Source: Clostridia bacterium
GTDB lineage: Bacteria; Bacillota; Clostridia; TANB77; CAG-508
Reading direction: 5' to 3'
Assembly (NCBI GenBank): GCA_017886645.1
Contig: JAGHJM010000068.1
Span: 1 to 49,094 of the forward strand
DNA: 49,094 bases
A program made the position numbers and the translations under genes. Positions 20,126 through 30,577 of this stretch are shown one piece after another. Under the pieces are notes generated by a model that had not been told where the DNA came from, did not search any database, and saw only the letters and a program-made list of their open reading frames with translations. How positions within the stretch are numbered: the stretch's first letter is position 1; each line of letters starts with the position of its first letter.

Positions 20126-23100
20126 TTATTCTATACTCTTTAGGCTTTCAATCATATCAATTTTCTTTAAAGCAAAGTAAGTTATAATATTTACTATTAT
20201 CGTAAAAGCTATTGTAATTAGAGATGCATATAAATAACTTAAAGGTTCTACAATTTTTACAAAACGGAGCATATCTATTTCACAAGTTTCCATTATAAAG
20301 TAATCTAAGAAATAACCAGCCCCAAGGCCAATAATAAGACCGATTATAGTTAATATTATGGTTTCTCTAGTAATATACAAATATACTTCTTTATCATAAA
20401 AACCAAGTACTTTTATAGTTGCCAGTTCACGAATTCTTTCACTAATATTAACATTTGATAAATTGTATAATACTACAAAAGCTAAAAGCCCAGCAGATAC
20501 TATTAAAATAACTACTACATAATTCAAAGATTGCATTGTATCATCCATCATAGTCATAGCTGTAGAAATTCTAGTTACTGATGCAACTTCAGGCTCTTTC
20601 ATTAAATTAGTTACAAATTCATCTTCATTTTCGTCTGAGTTAAAGTTACAATCTGCTAAAATGACATTACTTTCATATTGCGCATTATAAATAGATTCAT
20701 ATAAATTTTTTGACATATAAATATAATGATATACGTAATTTTCTACAATATATGATACTTTTATTTGTGTTTCTTTATCATCTGTATCTTGAAGAGTAAT
20801 AGTATCACCTTCTTCAACATTTAAAAGTTGGGCTACTTTATCTGTTAAGCAAATTCCGTCATCAGGAATTTCTATCATCTCTTTGGTATTTATATCATAA
20901 ATGTTTACTAATCCATCTAAAAGATCTTTTTCTTTTGGAATTATTATTTGCACATCTTCACGGTTTTCTCCATTTATAGCTGTACCGGATGTCATATAAG
21001 TTTCTACAGTTTTTGTAATTTCGCCTTTTGAAATCAATTCACTTATATAAGTTTCTTTTTCTTCATCTGTAAGTTCTGATTTTAAATTAATTTGTAAATC
21101 GTAGTTAAAAATTTTTTCATATTGATCTGGCATAATTCGTGTTATAGAATCTCTTATACCAAATCCTGTTACAATTAAAGCTGTACAACCCATTATACCT
21201 ATTATAGTCATTAAAAATCTTTTTTTGTATCTAAAAATATTTCTTACAGTTACTTTTTGACTAAATTTTAAATGCTTCCAAATAAAAGGTATTTTCTCTA
21301 GCAAAACTCTTTTTCCCATTTTTGGAGCCTTAGGCCTCATTAAAGTTGCAGGAGTGTTTATTAATTCTTTTATAGATGAATATATTGTAGCTCCTATAAT
21401 ACTAATACTAATAAATATTAAGCCCATACTTCCTATTTCAAAATTGAAGCTAATTTGTATATCAGAAATTTGATACATCATACTATACATTTCCCATAAT
21501 ATATTTGGAAGAATTACAAAGCCTACACACATTCCTAAAATTGAACCTACTATACAAGCTAAACTTGCATAAATTACATATTTACTAATAATTTGTAGTT
21601 TATTGTAGCCCAAAGCCTTTAATGTACCAATTTGAGTTCTTTCTTCTTCAACCATTCTTGTCATAGAGGTTAAAGAAATTAAAGCTGCTACGATAAAAAA
21701 TATAATAGGAAATACTTTACCAATATTTGCAATACTTTCTGTATCTTGTATAAAACTACTATAACCAGAATTTCCATTTCTATCTAATATATACCATTTA
21801 GGATTTTCAATATTTGCAACTTCCTGTCTACTATCTGCTAATTTTTTCTCAGCATCTGTAATTTTTTCGTCAAATTCTTTTTGACTATCCTCTAATTTTT
21901 TTTCTCCAGAAGCAAGTTCTTCTTTTGCAGATTTTAATTCTTCTTCAGCAGAGTCTAATTGTGCATACGCAGAAGACCTATTAGAATAATATGCGTCTTT
22001 GTTTTCTTCAAGTTCTTGCCATGCATCTTCAATTTGTTTTTTAGCATCCTCAATTTCAGCTTTTCCACTAGAAATACCACTTTCTATTTCAGAAATGCCG
22101 TTTTCTAACTCTGTTTTTGCTTGGTTTAAAGGCTTTAATTGAGATTCTAATTGAGATTTAGTTTGTTCTAATACTACTTTTGCCTCTTCTGTTAAATCAG
22201 GAGAGTTTAGTTTTTCTATAACTTCGTTGTATTGAGGTTCAATTTGAGATATAGCTTGTAAAGTTTGTTCCAATTGATTTTCTAATTCTTTCTTTTGGTT
22301 TTCTAAATCCTCAAACAGTTTATTAGCTTCAGCTTCTCTATCTGCAAGTTCAGCTTCACTATTTTCTAATTCCTCTTTACCTTCTATTAATTTATTATAA
22401 GCACTTGTAAATTCAGCATCTACTGCTTCTCTGTTACTTTGAAGTTCTTTTTCACCATCTTCAATTTGCTTTTTAGCGTCTTCAATTTCTTTTCTAGCTT
22501 TATCTAATTCCTCCTGAGCTTCAGCTTTTTGAGTATTTAATTCTTCTTCAGCATCTGCAATTTTTTCATTTGCTATATTAATTAATGTATCATGTCTAGC
22601 ATTTTCTCTTTCAGATTTTATATTTTCTATATTACTTACAACTTCATCTATATAATTTTCATATTCATCGCTAGAAGTTGTATATTTATCAGCATCTTTA
22701 ACTTTTATATATATATTTGTGTAAATGCTATTAGCATTTACGTTTTCCTTTGAAATATATAAGTAATAATCAACCTTTCCAGCTCCTAGATTGCTAGTTC
22801 CTCTATCTAACGATATATAAATAGGGCTTTGAATGGTTCCTACAATAGTTAAAGTAGTTTCTTGTAAATAAGGAATACTTTCTCCTTCGTCGTTTGTAGA
22901 ATCTTCAATGTTAAGTTCTATTGTATCACCTATTTTTTTATTATTTTCTGTTAAAAAACTACTTTCAACAACACATTCATTTTTTGACTCTGGTAAATGA
23001 CCTTCAATAAGAACAGGAGAATTTAAGTCATCAACACACATTACTCTAGTAATAATTTCTTTATTATCAATAGATATCTGTCCATCAGTTTCAAATGTAG

Positions 23101-23359
23101 CTACAATTTGCTCAACATTTTCGACATTTGACAATGCGTAAACATCGTCATCAGTCAGTCCTAAAGTGGATATTATCTGAATATCATATACATTTTGATT
23201 CTTATAATAAGTATCAATCGTATCTACCATATCAGGAGAAGCAGCTCTTATTCCAGCAAAAAAGCCTACGCCTAAAAAAGCCATTAGTAAAATGGATATA
23301 AACCTTTTATATGTATATTTTATTTCCCTTATACTGTCCTTAAATAAGGCTTTTTTCAT
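20126..23359 (-). CDS. Large MacB/FtsX-type permease with long coiled-coil insertion
   Basis: 1077 aa; FtsX modules (QIGTLKALGYNKLQIISKYVIYA; ELATIKVLGFYDKEVYLYITRE); Glu/Lys/Gln/Leu-rich heptad region between TM1 and TM2. Confidence 0.92.
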   Translation of the reverse strand: MKKALFKDSIREIKYTYKRFISILLMAFLGVGFFAGIRAASPDMVDTIDTYYKNQNVYDIQIISTLGLTDDDVYALSNVENVEQIVATFETDGQISIDNKEIITRVMCVDDLNSPVLIEGHLPESKNECVVESSFLTENNKKIGDTIELNIEDSTNDEGESIPYLQETTLTIVGTIQSPIYISLDRGTSNLGAGKVDYYLYISKENVNANSIYTNIYIKVKDADKYTTSSDEYENYIDEVVSNIENIKSERENARHDTLINIANEKIADAEEELNTQKAEAQEELDKARKEIEDAKKQIEDGEKELQSNREAVDAEFTSAYNKLIEGKEELENSEAELADREAEANKLFEDLENQKKELENQLEQTLQAISQIEPQYNEVIEKLNSPDLTEEAKVVLEQTKSQLESQLKPLNQAKTELENGISEIESGISSGKAEIEDAKKQIEDAWQELEENKDAYYSNRSSAYAQLDSAEEELKSAKEELASGEKKLEDSQKEFDEKITDAEKKLADSRQEVANIENPKWYILDRNGNSGYSSFIQDTESIANIGKVFPIIFFIVAALISLTSMTRMVEEERTQIGTLKALGYNKLQIISKYVIYASLACIVGSILGMCVGFVILPNILWEMYSMMYQISDIQISFNFEIGSMGLIFISISIIGATIYSSIKELINTPATLMRPKAPKMGKRVLLEKIPFIWKHLKFSQKVTVRNIFRYKKRFLMTIIGIMGCTALIVTGFGIRDSITRIMPDQYEKIFNYDLQINLKSELTDEEKETYISELISKGEITKTVETYMTSGTAINGENREDVQIIIPKEKDLLDGLVNIYDINTKEMIEIPDDGICLTDKVAQLLNVEEGDTITLQDTDDKETQIKVSYIVENYVYHYIYMSKNLYESIYNAQYESNVILADCNFNSDENEDEFVTNLMKEPEVASVTRISTAMTMMDDTMQSLNYVVVILIVSAGLLAFVVLYNLSNVNISERIRELATIKVLGFYDKEVYLYITRETIILTIIGLIIGLGAGYFLDYFIMETCEIDMLRFVKIVEPLSYLYASLITIAFTIIVNIITYFALKKIDMIESLKSIE

Positions 23360-23378
23360 AAGTACTTCCTTTCTATAA

Positions 23379-24080
23379 TTACCATTCTATTTCTTCTATT
23401 GGTAAAGGATGCTCATTAATTTCTATTTTTTCTGCAGTACCATTTTTAAAATGTATAACTTTATCTGCCATTGGGGCCAACGCAGTATTATGAGTAATAA
23501 TTAAAACAGTCATATTTTCTTTTCGTGCAGTATCCTGTAATAATTTTAGGATTTGTTTTCCAGTTTTATAGTCTAATGCACCTGTTGGTTCATCACAAAG
23601 TAATAACTTAGGATTTTTAGCAATTGCTCTTGCAATAGCTACTCTTTGTTGTTCTCCACCAGAAAGTTGAGATGGAAAGTTATTCATTCTATCTTTTAAA
23701 CCGACTTGTTCCATAACTTTTTCAGGATTTAAAGAATTTTTACAAATTTCTGTTGCTAATTCTACATTTTCTTTAGCAGTTAAATTTTGAACAAGATTAT
23801 AAAATTGAAAGACAAAACCAATATCTTCACGTCTATATCGTATTAATTCTTTATTTTTTAATTTTGTAACCATTTTGCCATCAACAATTACTTTTCCAGA
23901 AGTAGCATTATCCATACCACCTAAAATATTTAAAGTAGTTGTTTTTCCAGCACCAGAAGGACCTACAATTACAACCAATTCTCCTTTTTCTATACTAAAA
24001 TTAGTATTATTTAAAGCTTTAATTGTAACTTCGCCCATTTTATATTCTTTACAAACATTTTTAAATTCAATATATGACAA
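23379..24080 (-). CDS. ABC transporter ATP-binding protein
   Basis: Walker [10 protein letters not shown], signature [20 protein letters not shown]; paired with the preceding permease. Confidence 0.95.
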   Translation of the reverse strand: MSYIEFKNVCKEYKMGEVTIKALNNTNFSIEKGELVVIVGPSGAGKTTTLNILGGMDNATSGKVIVDGKMVTKLKNKELIRYRREDIGFVFQFYNLVQNLTAKENVELATEICKNSLNPEKVMEQVGLKDRMNNFPSQLSGGEQQRVAIARAIAKNPKLLLCDEPTGALDYKTGKQILKLLQDTARKENMTVLIITHNTALAPMADKVIHFKNGTAEKIEINEHPLPIEEIEW

Positions 24081-24283
24081 AGGTTAATCCTCCTATAAAA
24101 ATATAATTATCCTATTGTAATTTTATTACATTAATTTAATATAAGCAATAAAAAAGAATTATATTAATAAAAAATTCATCAAATGTTCACAATAAATTTT
24201 ATAAAAATAAAATGTTCGTATTTATTGCAATTATTTAATAACATGAGTTATAATAAAAAAATAAATAAATAAGGGGTGATATC

Positions 24284-25234
24284 ATGGTAAAAATGTATAA
24301 TACAGATTTAAAAACTAATATTACAGAGGAAGTAAAAGAATATAAAAGAGGAAACTGGATAAGTATGGTGTCGCCGAGTGATGAAGAAATAAAAAATGTA
24401 TGTGAAAATACTAAAATTAGTGAAGATTTTATAAGATATGCTCTAGATCCAGAGGAAAGAGCCAGAATTGATTATGAGGAAGATGAAGACACAACATTAG
24501 TTATAGTTGACGTACCAACAATAGAAAAATCAGACGATGGAAGAATTTATAGTACAATTCCAATTGGATTTATAATAGTAAGGGATGACTATTTTATTAC
24601 AGTTTCATTAGAAAATAATGAAATAATAAAAAGTATGAATCCTTTAAAGATGAGATCACTTATAACATATAAGAAAAGCAGATTATTACTTCAATTTTTA
24701 TACACAAGTGCAGAAAAATATTTGAATTTATTAAAAATAATAAATAGAGAAACAGAAATTGCAGAACAATCATTAAAAGAAACAAAGAAAAATAAAGCAT
24801 TATTAAGATTATTAAGTTTAGAAAAAAGCTTAGTTTATTTTACAACTTCGCTAAAAGCAAACGAAGTAGTTATGGAGAAAATAGATAGAGGCAAAGTAGT
24901 AAAATTGTATGAAGAAGATGAAGATTTAATAGAAGATGTAATAATAGAAAATAGGCAAGCAATGGAAATGAGTAAAATATATAGTGATATTTTATCTGGA
25001 ACAATGGATGCATATGCTTCTGTTATATCAAACAACTTAAATGGAGTTATGAAAATTTTAACATCTATTACAATTATTTTAGCAATACCAACAATGATTT
25101 CAAGCTTTTGGGGAATGAATGTCGCAGTCCCAATGCAACAAAATCCATATGGATTTATTGCAATTATAGTAGCATCAATAGTAATAACTATTATAGTAAC
25201 TATGATTTTAAAGAAAAAAGATTTTTTGAATTAA
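24284..25234 (+). CDS. corA: CorA-family Mg2+/divalent cation transporter
   Basis: Two C-terminal TM helices with the GMN motif FWGMNVAVPMQ. Confidence 0.94.
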   Translation: MVKMYNTDLKTNITEEVKEYKRGNWISMVSPSDEEIKNVCENTKISEDFIRYALDPEERARIDYEEDEDTTLVIVDVPTIEKSDDGRIYSTIPIGFIIVRDDYFITVSLENNEIIKSMNPLKMRSLITYKKSRLLLQFLYTSAEKYLNLLKIINRETEIAEQSLKETKKNKALLRLLSLEKSLVYFTTSLKANEVVMEKIDRGKVVKLYEEDEDLIEDVIIENRQAMEMSKIYSDILSGTMDAYASVISNNLNGVMKILTSITIILAIPTMISSFWGMNVAVPMQQNPYGFIAIIVASIVITIIVTMILKKKDFLN

Positions 25235-25296
25235 TTTGAATAATTTTTATAAAAAATGGATACCTTATTTATAGAAAAGTAAATAAGGAGGATGCT

Positions 25297-25488
25297 ATGA
25301 AAGTATTAGATATAATTGCACTAATATTAGTTATAATAGGTGCGATAAATTGGGGATTAATAGGAATATTTAATTTTAATTTAGTAGATACTATTTTTGG
25401 TGCAATGTCTGTAATTAGTAGAATAATATATGCTTTAGTAGGAATTGCAGGATTATATAGTATAAAATTCCTATTTAATAGAAGATAG
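25297..25488 (+). CDS. DUF378 family small membrane protein
   Basis: DIIALILVIIGAINWGLIGIFNFNLVDTIFG...RIIYALVGIAGLYSI is the DUF378 pattern. Confidence 0.92.
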   Translation: MKVLDIIALILVIIGAINWGLIGIFNFNLVDTIFGAMSVISRIIYALVGIAGLYSIKFLFNRR

Positions 25489-25504
25489 TATTAAAACATT
25501 GAAT

Positions 25505-25545
25505 TTTGCTCTATATTAGTATATAATATAGAGCAGAATTTTATT
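25505..25545 (+). terminator. Hairpin upstream of ABC-F gene (terminator or attenuator)
   Basis: tgctctatattagtatataatatagagca followed by gaatttta. Confidence 0.55.
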
Positions 25546-25557
25546 TTGGAGGAAAAT

Positions 25558-27138
25558 ATGTTAACAGTTACGGGAGTTACAATTAGATTTGGAAAAAGAA
25601 CTTTATTTGAAGATGTAAATATTAAATTTAATAAAGGATGTTGCTACGGAATAATTGGTGCAAATGGTGCAGGAAAATCAACATTTTTAAAAGTTTTATC
25701 AGGAGATATAGAACCAAGCAAAGGAGATGTTTCAAAAGAAAAAACAGAAAGAATATCTGTATTAAAACAAGATCACTTTGCATATGAAGAATATAGGGTT
25801 TTAGATGCAGTTATAATGGGAAATCAAGAATTATATAACATAATGAAAGAAAAAGATGAGATATATTCAAAGCCAGATTTCTCTGAAGAAGATGGAATGA
25901 AAGCAGCAAAGTTAGAAGAAAGATTTGCAGAGCTAGATGGGTGGAATGCAGAGTCTGATGCAGCTGTACTTTTAAACGAATTGGGTATAGATACTGAAAA
26001 TCATGAAAAATTAATGAAAGATTTAGAACCAAAGGATAAGGTAAAAGTTTTATTAGCACAAGCTTTATTTGGAAATCCAGACATTCTTTTATTAGATGAG
26101 CCAACAAACGATTTAGATTTAAAAACAATAGATTGGCTAGAAGAATTTTTAATAAATTTTGAAAATACAGTTATTGTAGTATCACATGATAGATATTTCT
26201 TAAACATAGTATGTACACACATTGCAGATGTTGACTTTGGAAAAATTAAAGTATATCCAGGAAACTATGACTTTTGGTATGAATCAAGTCAGTTAGCACT
26301 AAAACAAATGAAAGATGCTAATAAAAAGAAAGAAGAAAAAATTAAAGAATTGCAAGAATTTATTTCAAGATTTAGTGCTAATGCTTCAAAGTCAAAACAA
26401 GCAACATCAAGAAAGAAAACTCTAGAAAAAATAGAATTAGATGAAATAAAACCATCTAATAGAAAATATCCATACATAGATTTTAAACCTGATAGAGAGC
26501 CAGGAAAAGAAATATTAAGAGTTGAAAATTTATCAAAAACAGTTAATGGTGAGAAAATTTTAGATAATTTAAGTTTTACAGTAAAACCAAATGATAAAAT
26601 TGCATTTTTAGCAGATAACGAAAACGCAAAAACAATATTATTTCAAATTTTAGCAGGAGAAATGAAACCTGACTCTGGAACAGTTACATGGGGAACCACA
26701 ATTACAAGTACATATTTCCCAAAAGATAATAATTATCTATTTGAATCTGATTTAAGTATAACAGATTGGTTAAGGCAATATTCAAAAGACCCAGACGAAA
26801 CATATGTTAGGAGCTTTTTAGGAAGAATGTTATTTTCAGGAGAAGAAGCTTTAAAGAAAGTAAATGTTTTATCAGGTGGAGAGAAAGTAAGATGTGTACT
26901 TTCAAAAATGATGCTTTCAGGTGCAAATTTATTAATATTTGATGAGCCAACAAACCATTTAGATATGGAAAGTATTACAGCACTAAATGAGGGAATGGAA
27001 AAATTTAATGGAATAATATTATTTACATCACATGACCATCAATTAACTCAAACTGTTGCAAATAGAATTATTGATATAAAGAAAGATAAATTAATAGACA
27101 GAGAGGTAACATATAATCAATATTTAGGCATTGATTAG
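25558..27138 (+). CDS. ABC-F family ATPase (EttA/YbiT-like)
   Basis: GANGAGKST, LLLDEPTNDLD, LSGGEKVRC, IFDEPTNHLD; RBS ggagg. Confidence 0.94.
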   Translation: MLTVTGVTIRFGKRTLFEDVNIKFNKGCCYGIIGANGAGKSTFLKVLSGDIEPSKGDVSKEKTERISVLKQDHFAYEEYRVLDAVIMGNQELYNIMKEKDEIYSKPDFSEEDGMKAAKLEERFAELDGWNAESDAAVLLNELGIDTENHEKLMKDLEPKDKVKVLLAQALFGNPDILLLDEPTNDLDLKTIDWLEEFLINFENTVIVVSHDRYFLNIVCTHIADVDFGKIKVYPGNYDFWYESSQLALKQMKDANKKKEEKIKELQEFISRFSANASKSKQATSRKKTLEKIELDEIKPSNRKYPYIDFKPDREPGKEILRVENLSKTVNGEKILDNLSFTVKPNDKIAFLADNENAKTILFQILAGEMKPDSGTVTWGTTITSTYFPKDNNYLFESDLSITDWLRQYSKDPDETYVRSFLGRMLFSGEEALKKVNVLSGGEKVRCVLSKMMLSGANLLIFDEPTNHLDMESITALNEGMEKFNGIILFTSHDHQLTQTVANRIIDIKKDKLIDREVTYNQYLGID

Positions 27139-27156
27139 AGTTTTGGAGGATTGCAA

Positions 27157-27723
27157 ATGATAAAACGAGTAAATTTAGAAAATGCAAAAAAAATATATAA
27201 AGAATATATGGAAAGTGACTTTTCTGATGACGAATTACCCAAATATGAACATTTTGTGGAACTTATTGAAGATGAAAAAGAAATTCCATATGTATATATG
27301 GAAGAAGATGTAATAAAGGCATACATAGTATGCATAGAAAAAAATGGATACATTTTAATTTCTCATTTAGCAGTGTTAAAAAAATATAGAGGGCAAGGAA
27401 TAGGAACAAAATTATTAGAAGAAATTAAAGAGTTTTATAAAAAAGAAAAAGCAATAATATTAGAATCAGAAGCGGAAGATTCAGCAGACGAAAAAAGAGA
27501 TTTACAGACAATAATAAGAAGACAAAAATTTTATGAAAGATGTGGTTTTATACCATATAACAATTTAGATTATGAACTAACAAAAGTTAAATATTTAATT
27601 TTTGTATATAACTTGCAAGAGAGTACTTTAACAAACCAAGAGCTAAAAAATGTAATTATAGAATCATATAAAGATATACTGAAGAATAAGAATGGGTTAA
27701 TAATAAAAATAAAGGGAGAGTAA
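27157..27723 (+). CDS. GNAT family N-acetyltransferase
   Basis: ISHLAVLKKYRGQGIGTKLLEEIKEF acetyl-CoA motif. Confidence 0.88.
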   Translation: MIKRVNLENAKKIYKEYMESDFSDDELPKYEHFVELIEDEKEIPYVYMEEDVIKAYIVCIEKNGYILISHLAVLKKYRGQGIGTKLLEEIKEFYKKEKAIILESEAEDSADEKRDLQTIIRRQKFYERCGFIPYNNLDYELTKVKYLIFVYNLQESTLTNQELKNVIIESYKDILKNKNGLIIKIKGE

Positions 27724-27724
27724 T

Positions 27725-28096
27725 ATGTTTTGCAATAAATGCGGAGAAAAATTAGCAGATGACGCAAAATTTTGCACAAAATGTGGAACTAAAATAAATA
27801 ATGAACCAAAAATGGGAAGTATAGTTTTTAGAAGAATTGGACAGCTTTATGGAGCAGTTGCACCAATAAATGTTTTTGTAGATGGAATGCAAGTGGCAAG
27901 TATAGGAACAAATCAAGAAGTAAGAGTTCCTTTATCTATTGGAGCACATCAAGTATCCTTTAACTATTGGTGCGGAAATAATAATCAAAATATTTTTTAT
28001 TTAACAAATCAAAATCCAAATATACGAATTACTGTAAAATTAGGATATGGAGTTATTACATCAGACCCAAAAATTGTTAACGTAGAAAATATATAA
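27725..28096 (+). CDS. Zinc-ribbon domain protein
   Basis: MFCNKCGEKLADDAKFCTKCGTKI. Confidence 0.85.
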   Translation: MFCNKCGEKLADDAKFCTKCGTKINNEPKMGSIVFRRIGQLYGAVAPINVFVDGMQVASIGTNQEVRVPLSIGAHQVSFNYWCGNNNQNIFYLTNQNPNIRITVKLGYGVITSDPKIVNVENI

Positions 28097-28147
28097 TATC
28101 AAAGGAGCTATTACTCTTATTTTTAATAAAAAGAAAGGAAAGATACA

Positions 28148-30391
28148 ATGGAAGAAATTACTAATACTGAAGAAAAAGAAATATTAAAACAAAAAAGAAT
28201 ATCAAATACTATTGCAGAAGAATTAAGCATAAGACAAATTCAAGTAGAAAAGACAATAGAATTAATAGATGGAGGAAACACAATTCCATTTATTGCACGT
28301 TATAGAAAAGAAGTTACAGGAGGACTTTCTGATGAAACTTTAAGAGAGTTTGATGAAAGATTAACATATTTAAGAAATTTAGAGTCAAGAAAAGATGAAG
28401 TTATAAAATCAATTGAAGAGCAGGGAAAAATGACAGAAGAATTGGCTTCGTCAATTGAAAATGCAAAAACACTTGCAGAAGTAGAAGATATATATAGACC
28501 ATATAAACCTAAAAAGAAAACAAGAGCAACAGTTGCAAAAGCAAAAGGATTAGAGCCATTAGCAAAAATTATTATAGAACAAAAAGAAACAAAACCAATT
28601 GATAAAATTGCAACAGAATATATTAACATTGACAAATTATCAGAAGAAGATAAGAAAAATAAAGATAAAGTGGTGGCTAGTGCAGAAGAAGCAATTCAAG
28701 GAGCATTAGATATTATAGCAGAAGATATTTCAGATAATGCTAATTATAGAAAAGAAATTAAACGTATTTGCTATAGAGAAGGTGTAGTAAATACAAAAGC
28801 TTCTGATGAAGACGAAAAATCTCCATATGAGATGTATTATGATTTTAATGAAAAAGTAAATAGATTACCAAGTCATAGAATTTTAGCAATAAACCGTGGA
28901 GAAAAAGAAAAGTTTTTAAAAGTAAAAATAGATAAGCCTGAAGATAAAATTATAGATATTATGCAAAAAGATATTATAAAAGGAAAAACTCAATTTACAG
29001 AATATTTAGAAAATACAATATTGGATAGTTGGAAAAGATTAATTGAACCATCTATAGATAGAGAAATACGTACAGATTTAACAGAAAAAGCAGATGAGCA
29101 AGCAATAAAAGTATTCGGAAAAAACGCAAAACAATTATTATTAGGGGCACCACTTAAAGGTCTAACAGTACTTGGATTTGATCCAGCATATAGAACGGGT
29201 TGTAAATTAGCAGTCATAGATGAAACTGGAAAAGTTTTAGATACAGGTGTTATATATCCAACAGAACCACAAAACGATATAGAAGGTTCTACAAAAGAAG
29301 TAATAAGACTTATAAAAAAAGATAATATTAATATGATTGCAATAGGAAATGGAACAGCATCACGTGAATCTGAAATGTTTGTTTCAGATGTTATAAAAAA
29401 AGTGAAAGAAGATTATAATGTTGACGTTTATTATGCTATAGTAAGCGAAGCGGGGGCATCTGTGTATTCAGCTTCAAAACTTGCTACAGAAGAATATCCA
29501 GATTTAAATGTTTCTTTAAGAGGAGCTATTTCCATAGCAAGACGTTTGCAAGATCCTTTAGCAGAGCTTGTAAAAATAGATCCAAAAGCAATAGGTGTTG
29601 GTCAATATCAACATGATGTAGACCAAAAGCAACTAACAGAAAGTTTAACAGGAGTAGTTGAAGATGCAGTTAATAAAGTTGGAGTAGATGTAAACACAGC
29701 AACACCTTCACTTTTATCATATGTTTCTGGAATAAATAAAACAATTGCAGGAAATATTGTAAAATATAGAGATGAGAACGGAAAAATAAAAGAAAGAAAA
29801 GAATTATTAAAAGTACCTAAATTAGGGAAATCAGCATATGAACAGTGTGCAGGATTTATACGTATATTTGACGGAAAAAATCCATTAGAAATAACTGCTG
29901 TACACCCTGAAAGTTACGAAGTTGCAGAAAAATTGTTAGACAAAATAGGTTATAAAAAAGAAGATTTAATTAATAAAGATAAACTAAAAGAAATAAGAAC
30001 AAAATTATCTGAAATAAATATACATAATATTTCTAAGGAACTTAATGTTGGAGAAATGACACTTCAAGACATAATACAAGAATTATCAAAACCAGGAAGA
30101 GACCCAAGAGAGGAAATGCCAAAACCAATTTTAAGGGCAGATGTTTTAAAATTTGAAGATTTAAAAGATGGAATGGTTTTAACAGGAACAGTAAGAAATG
30201 TAACAGATTTTGGTGCATTTGTAGATATTGGTGTAAAACATGATGGATTAGTACATATTTCACAATTAAGCAATAACTTTGTAAAAAATCCATCTGATGT
30301 TGTATCTGTAGGGGATATTGTAAAAGTGAAAGTTATAGGAATAGATATGGAAAGGCAAAAAGTTCAACTTTCAATGAAAGATGTAAAATAA
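28148..30391 (+). CDS. tex: Tex-family RNA-binding transcription accessory protein
   Basis: IPFIARYRKEVTGGLSDETLR, VLGFDPAYRTGCKLAVID, C-terminal S1 domain GTVRNVTDFGAFVDIGVKHDGLVHISQL. Confidence 0.97.
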   Translation: MEEITNTEEKEILKQKRISNTIAEELSIRQIQVEKTIELIDGGNTIPFIARYRKEVTGGLSDETLREFDERLTYLRNLESRKDEVIKSIEEQGKMTEELASSIENAKTLAEVEDIYRPYKPKKKTRATVAKAKGLEPLAKIIIEQKETKPIDKIATEYINIDKLSEEDKKNKDKVVASAEEAIQGALDIIAEDISDNANYRKEIKRICYREGVVNTKASDEDEKSPYEMYYDFNEKVNRLPSHRILAINRGEKEKFLKVKIDKPEDKIIDIMQKDIIKGKTQFTEYLENTILDSWKRLIEPSIDREIRTDLTEKADEQAIKVFGKNAKQLLLGAPLKGLTVLGFDPAYRTGCKLAVIDETGKVLDTGVIYPTEPQNDIEGSTKEVIRLIKKDNINMIAIGNGTASRESEMFVSDVIKKVKEDYNVDVYYAIVSEAGASVYSASKLATEEYPDLNVSLRGAISIARRLQDPLAELVKIDPKAIGVGQYQHDVDQKQLTESLTGVVEDAVNKVGVDVNTATPSLLSYVSGINKTIAGNIVKYRDENGKIKERKELLKVPKLGKSAYEQCAGFIRIFDGKNPLEITAVHPESYEVAEKLLDKIGYKKEDLINKDKLKEIRTKLSEINIHNISKELNVGEMTLQDIIQELSKPGRDPREEMPKPILRADVLKFEDLKDGMVLTGTVRNVTDFGAFVDIGVKHDGLVHISQLSNNFVKNPSDVVSVGDIVKVKVIGIDMERQKVQLSMKDVK

Positions 30392-30577
30392 AAATAGGGA
30401 GTAGGAGAATTTTATAAAATGCCTACTTCTTTTAATTATTCAAATTGACATAAACTAAGTTTGGAAGTATAATATATATAAGAAATAGAAGTACTGAAAT
30501 ATAGGCTTTTATAGCCTTTCGTATAGGAATAAATAGTTAATTATAAACTATAAAACTAATGATAGGAGATGATAAAT

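Noticed and set aside
30480-30577. Upstream region of the pilin-like gene as a c-di-GMP riboswitch
   Set aside because: Contains a short hairpin (aggcttttatagcct) but no GEMM-type conserved core.
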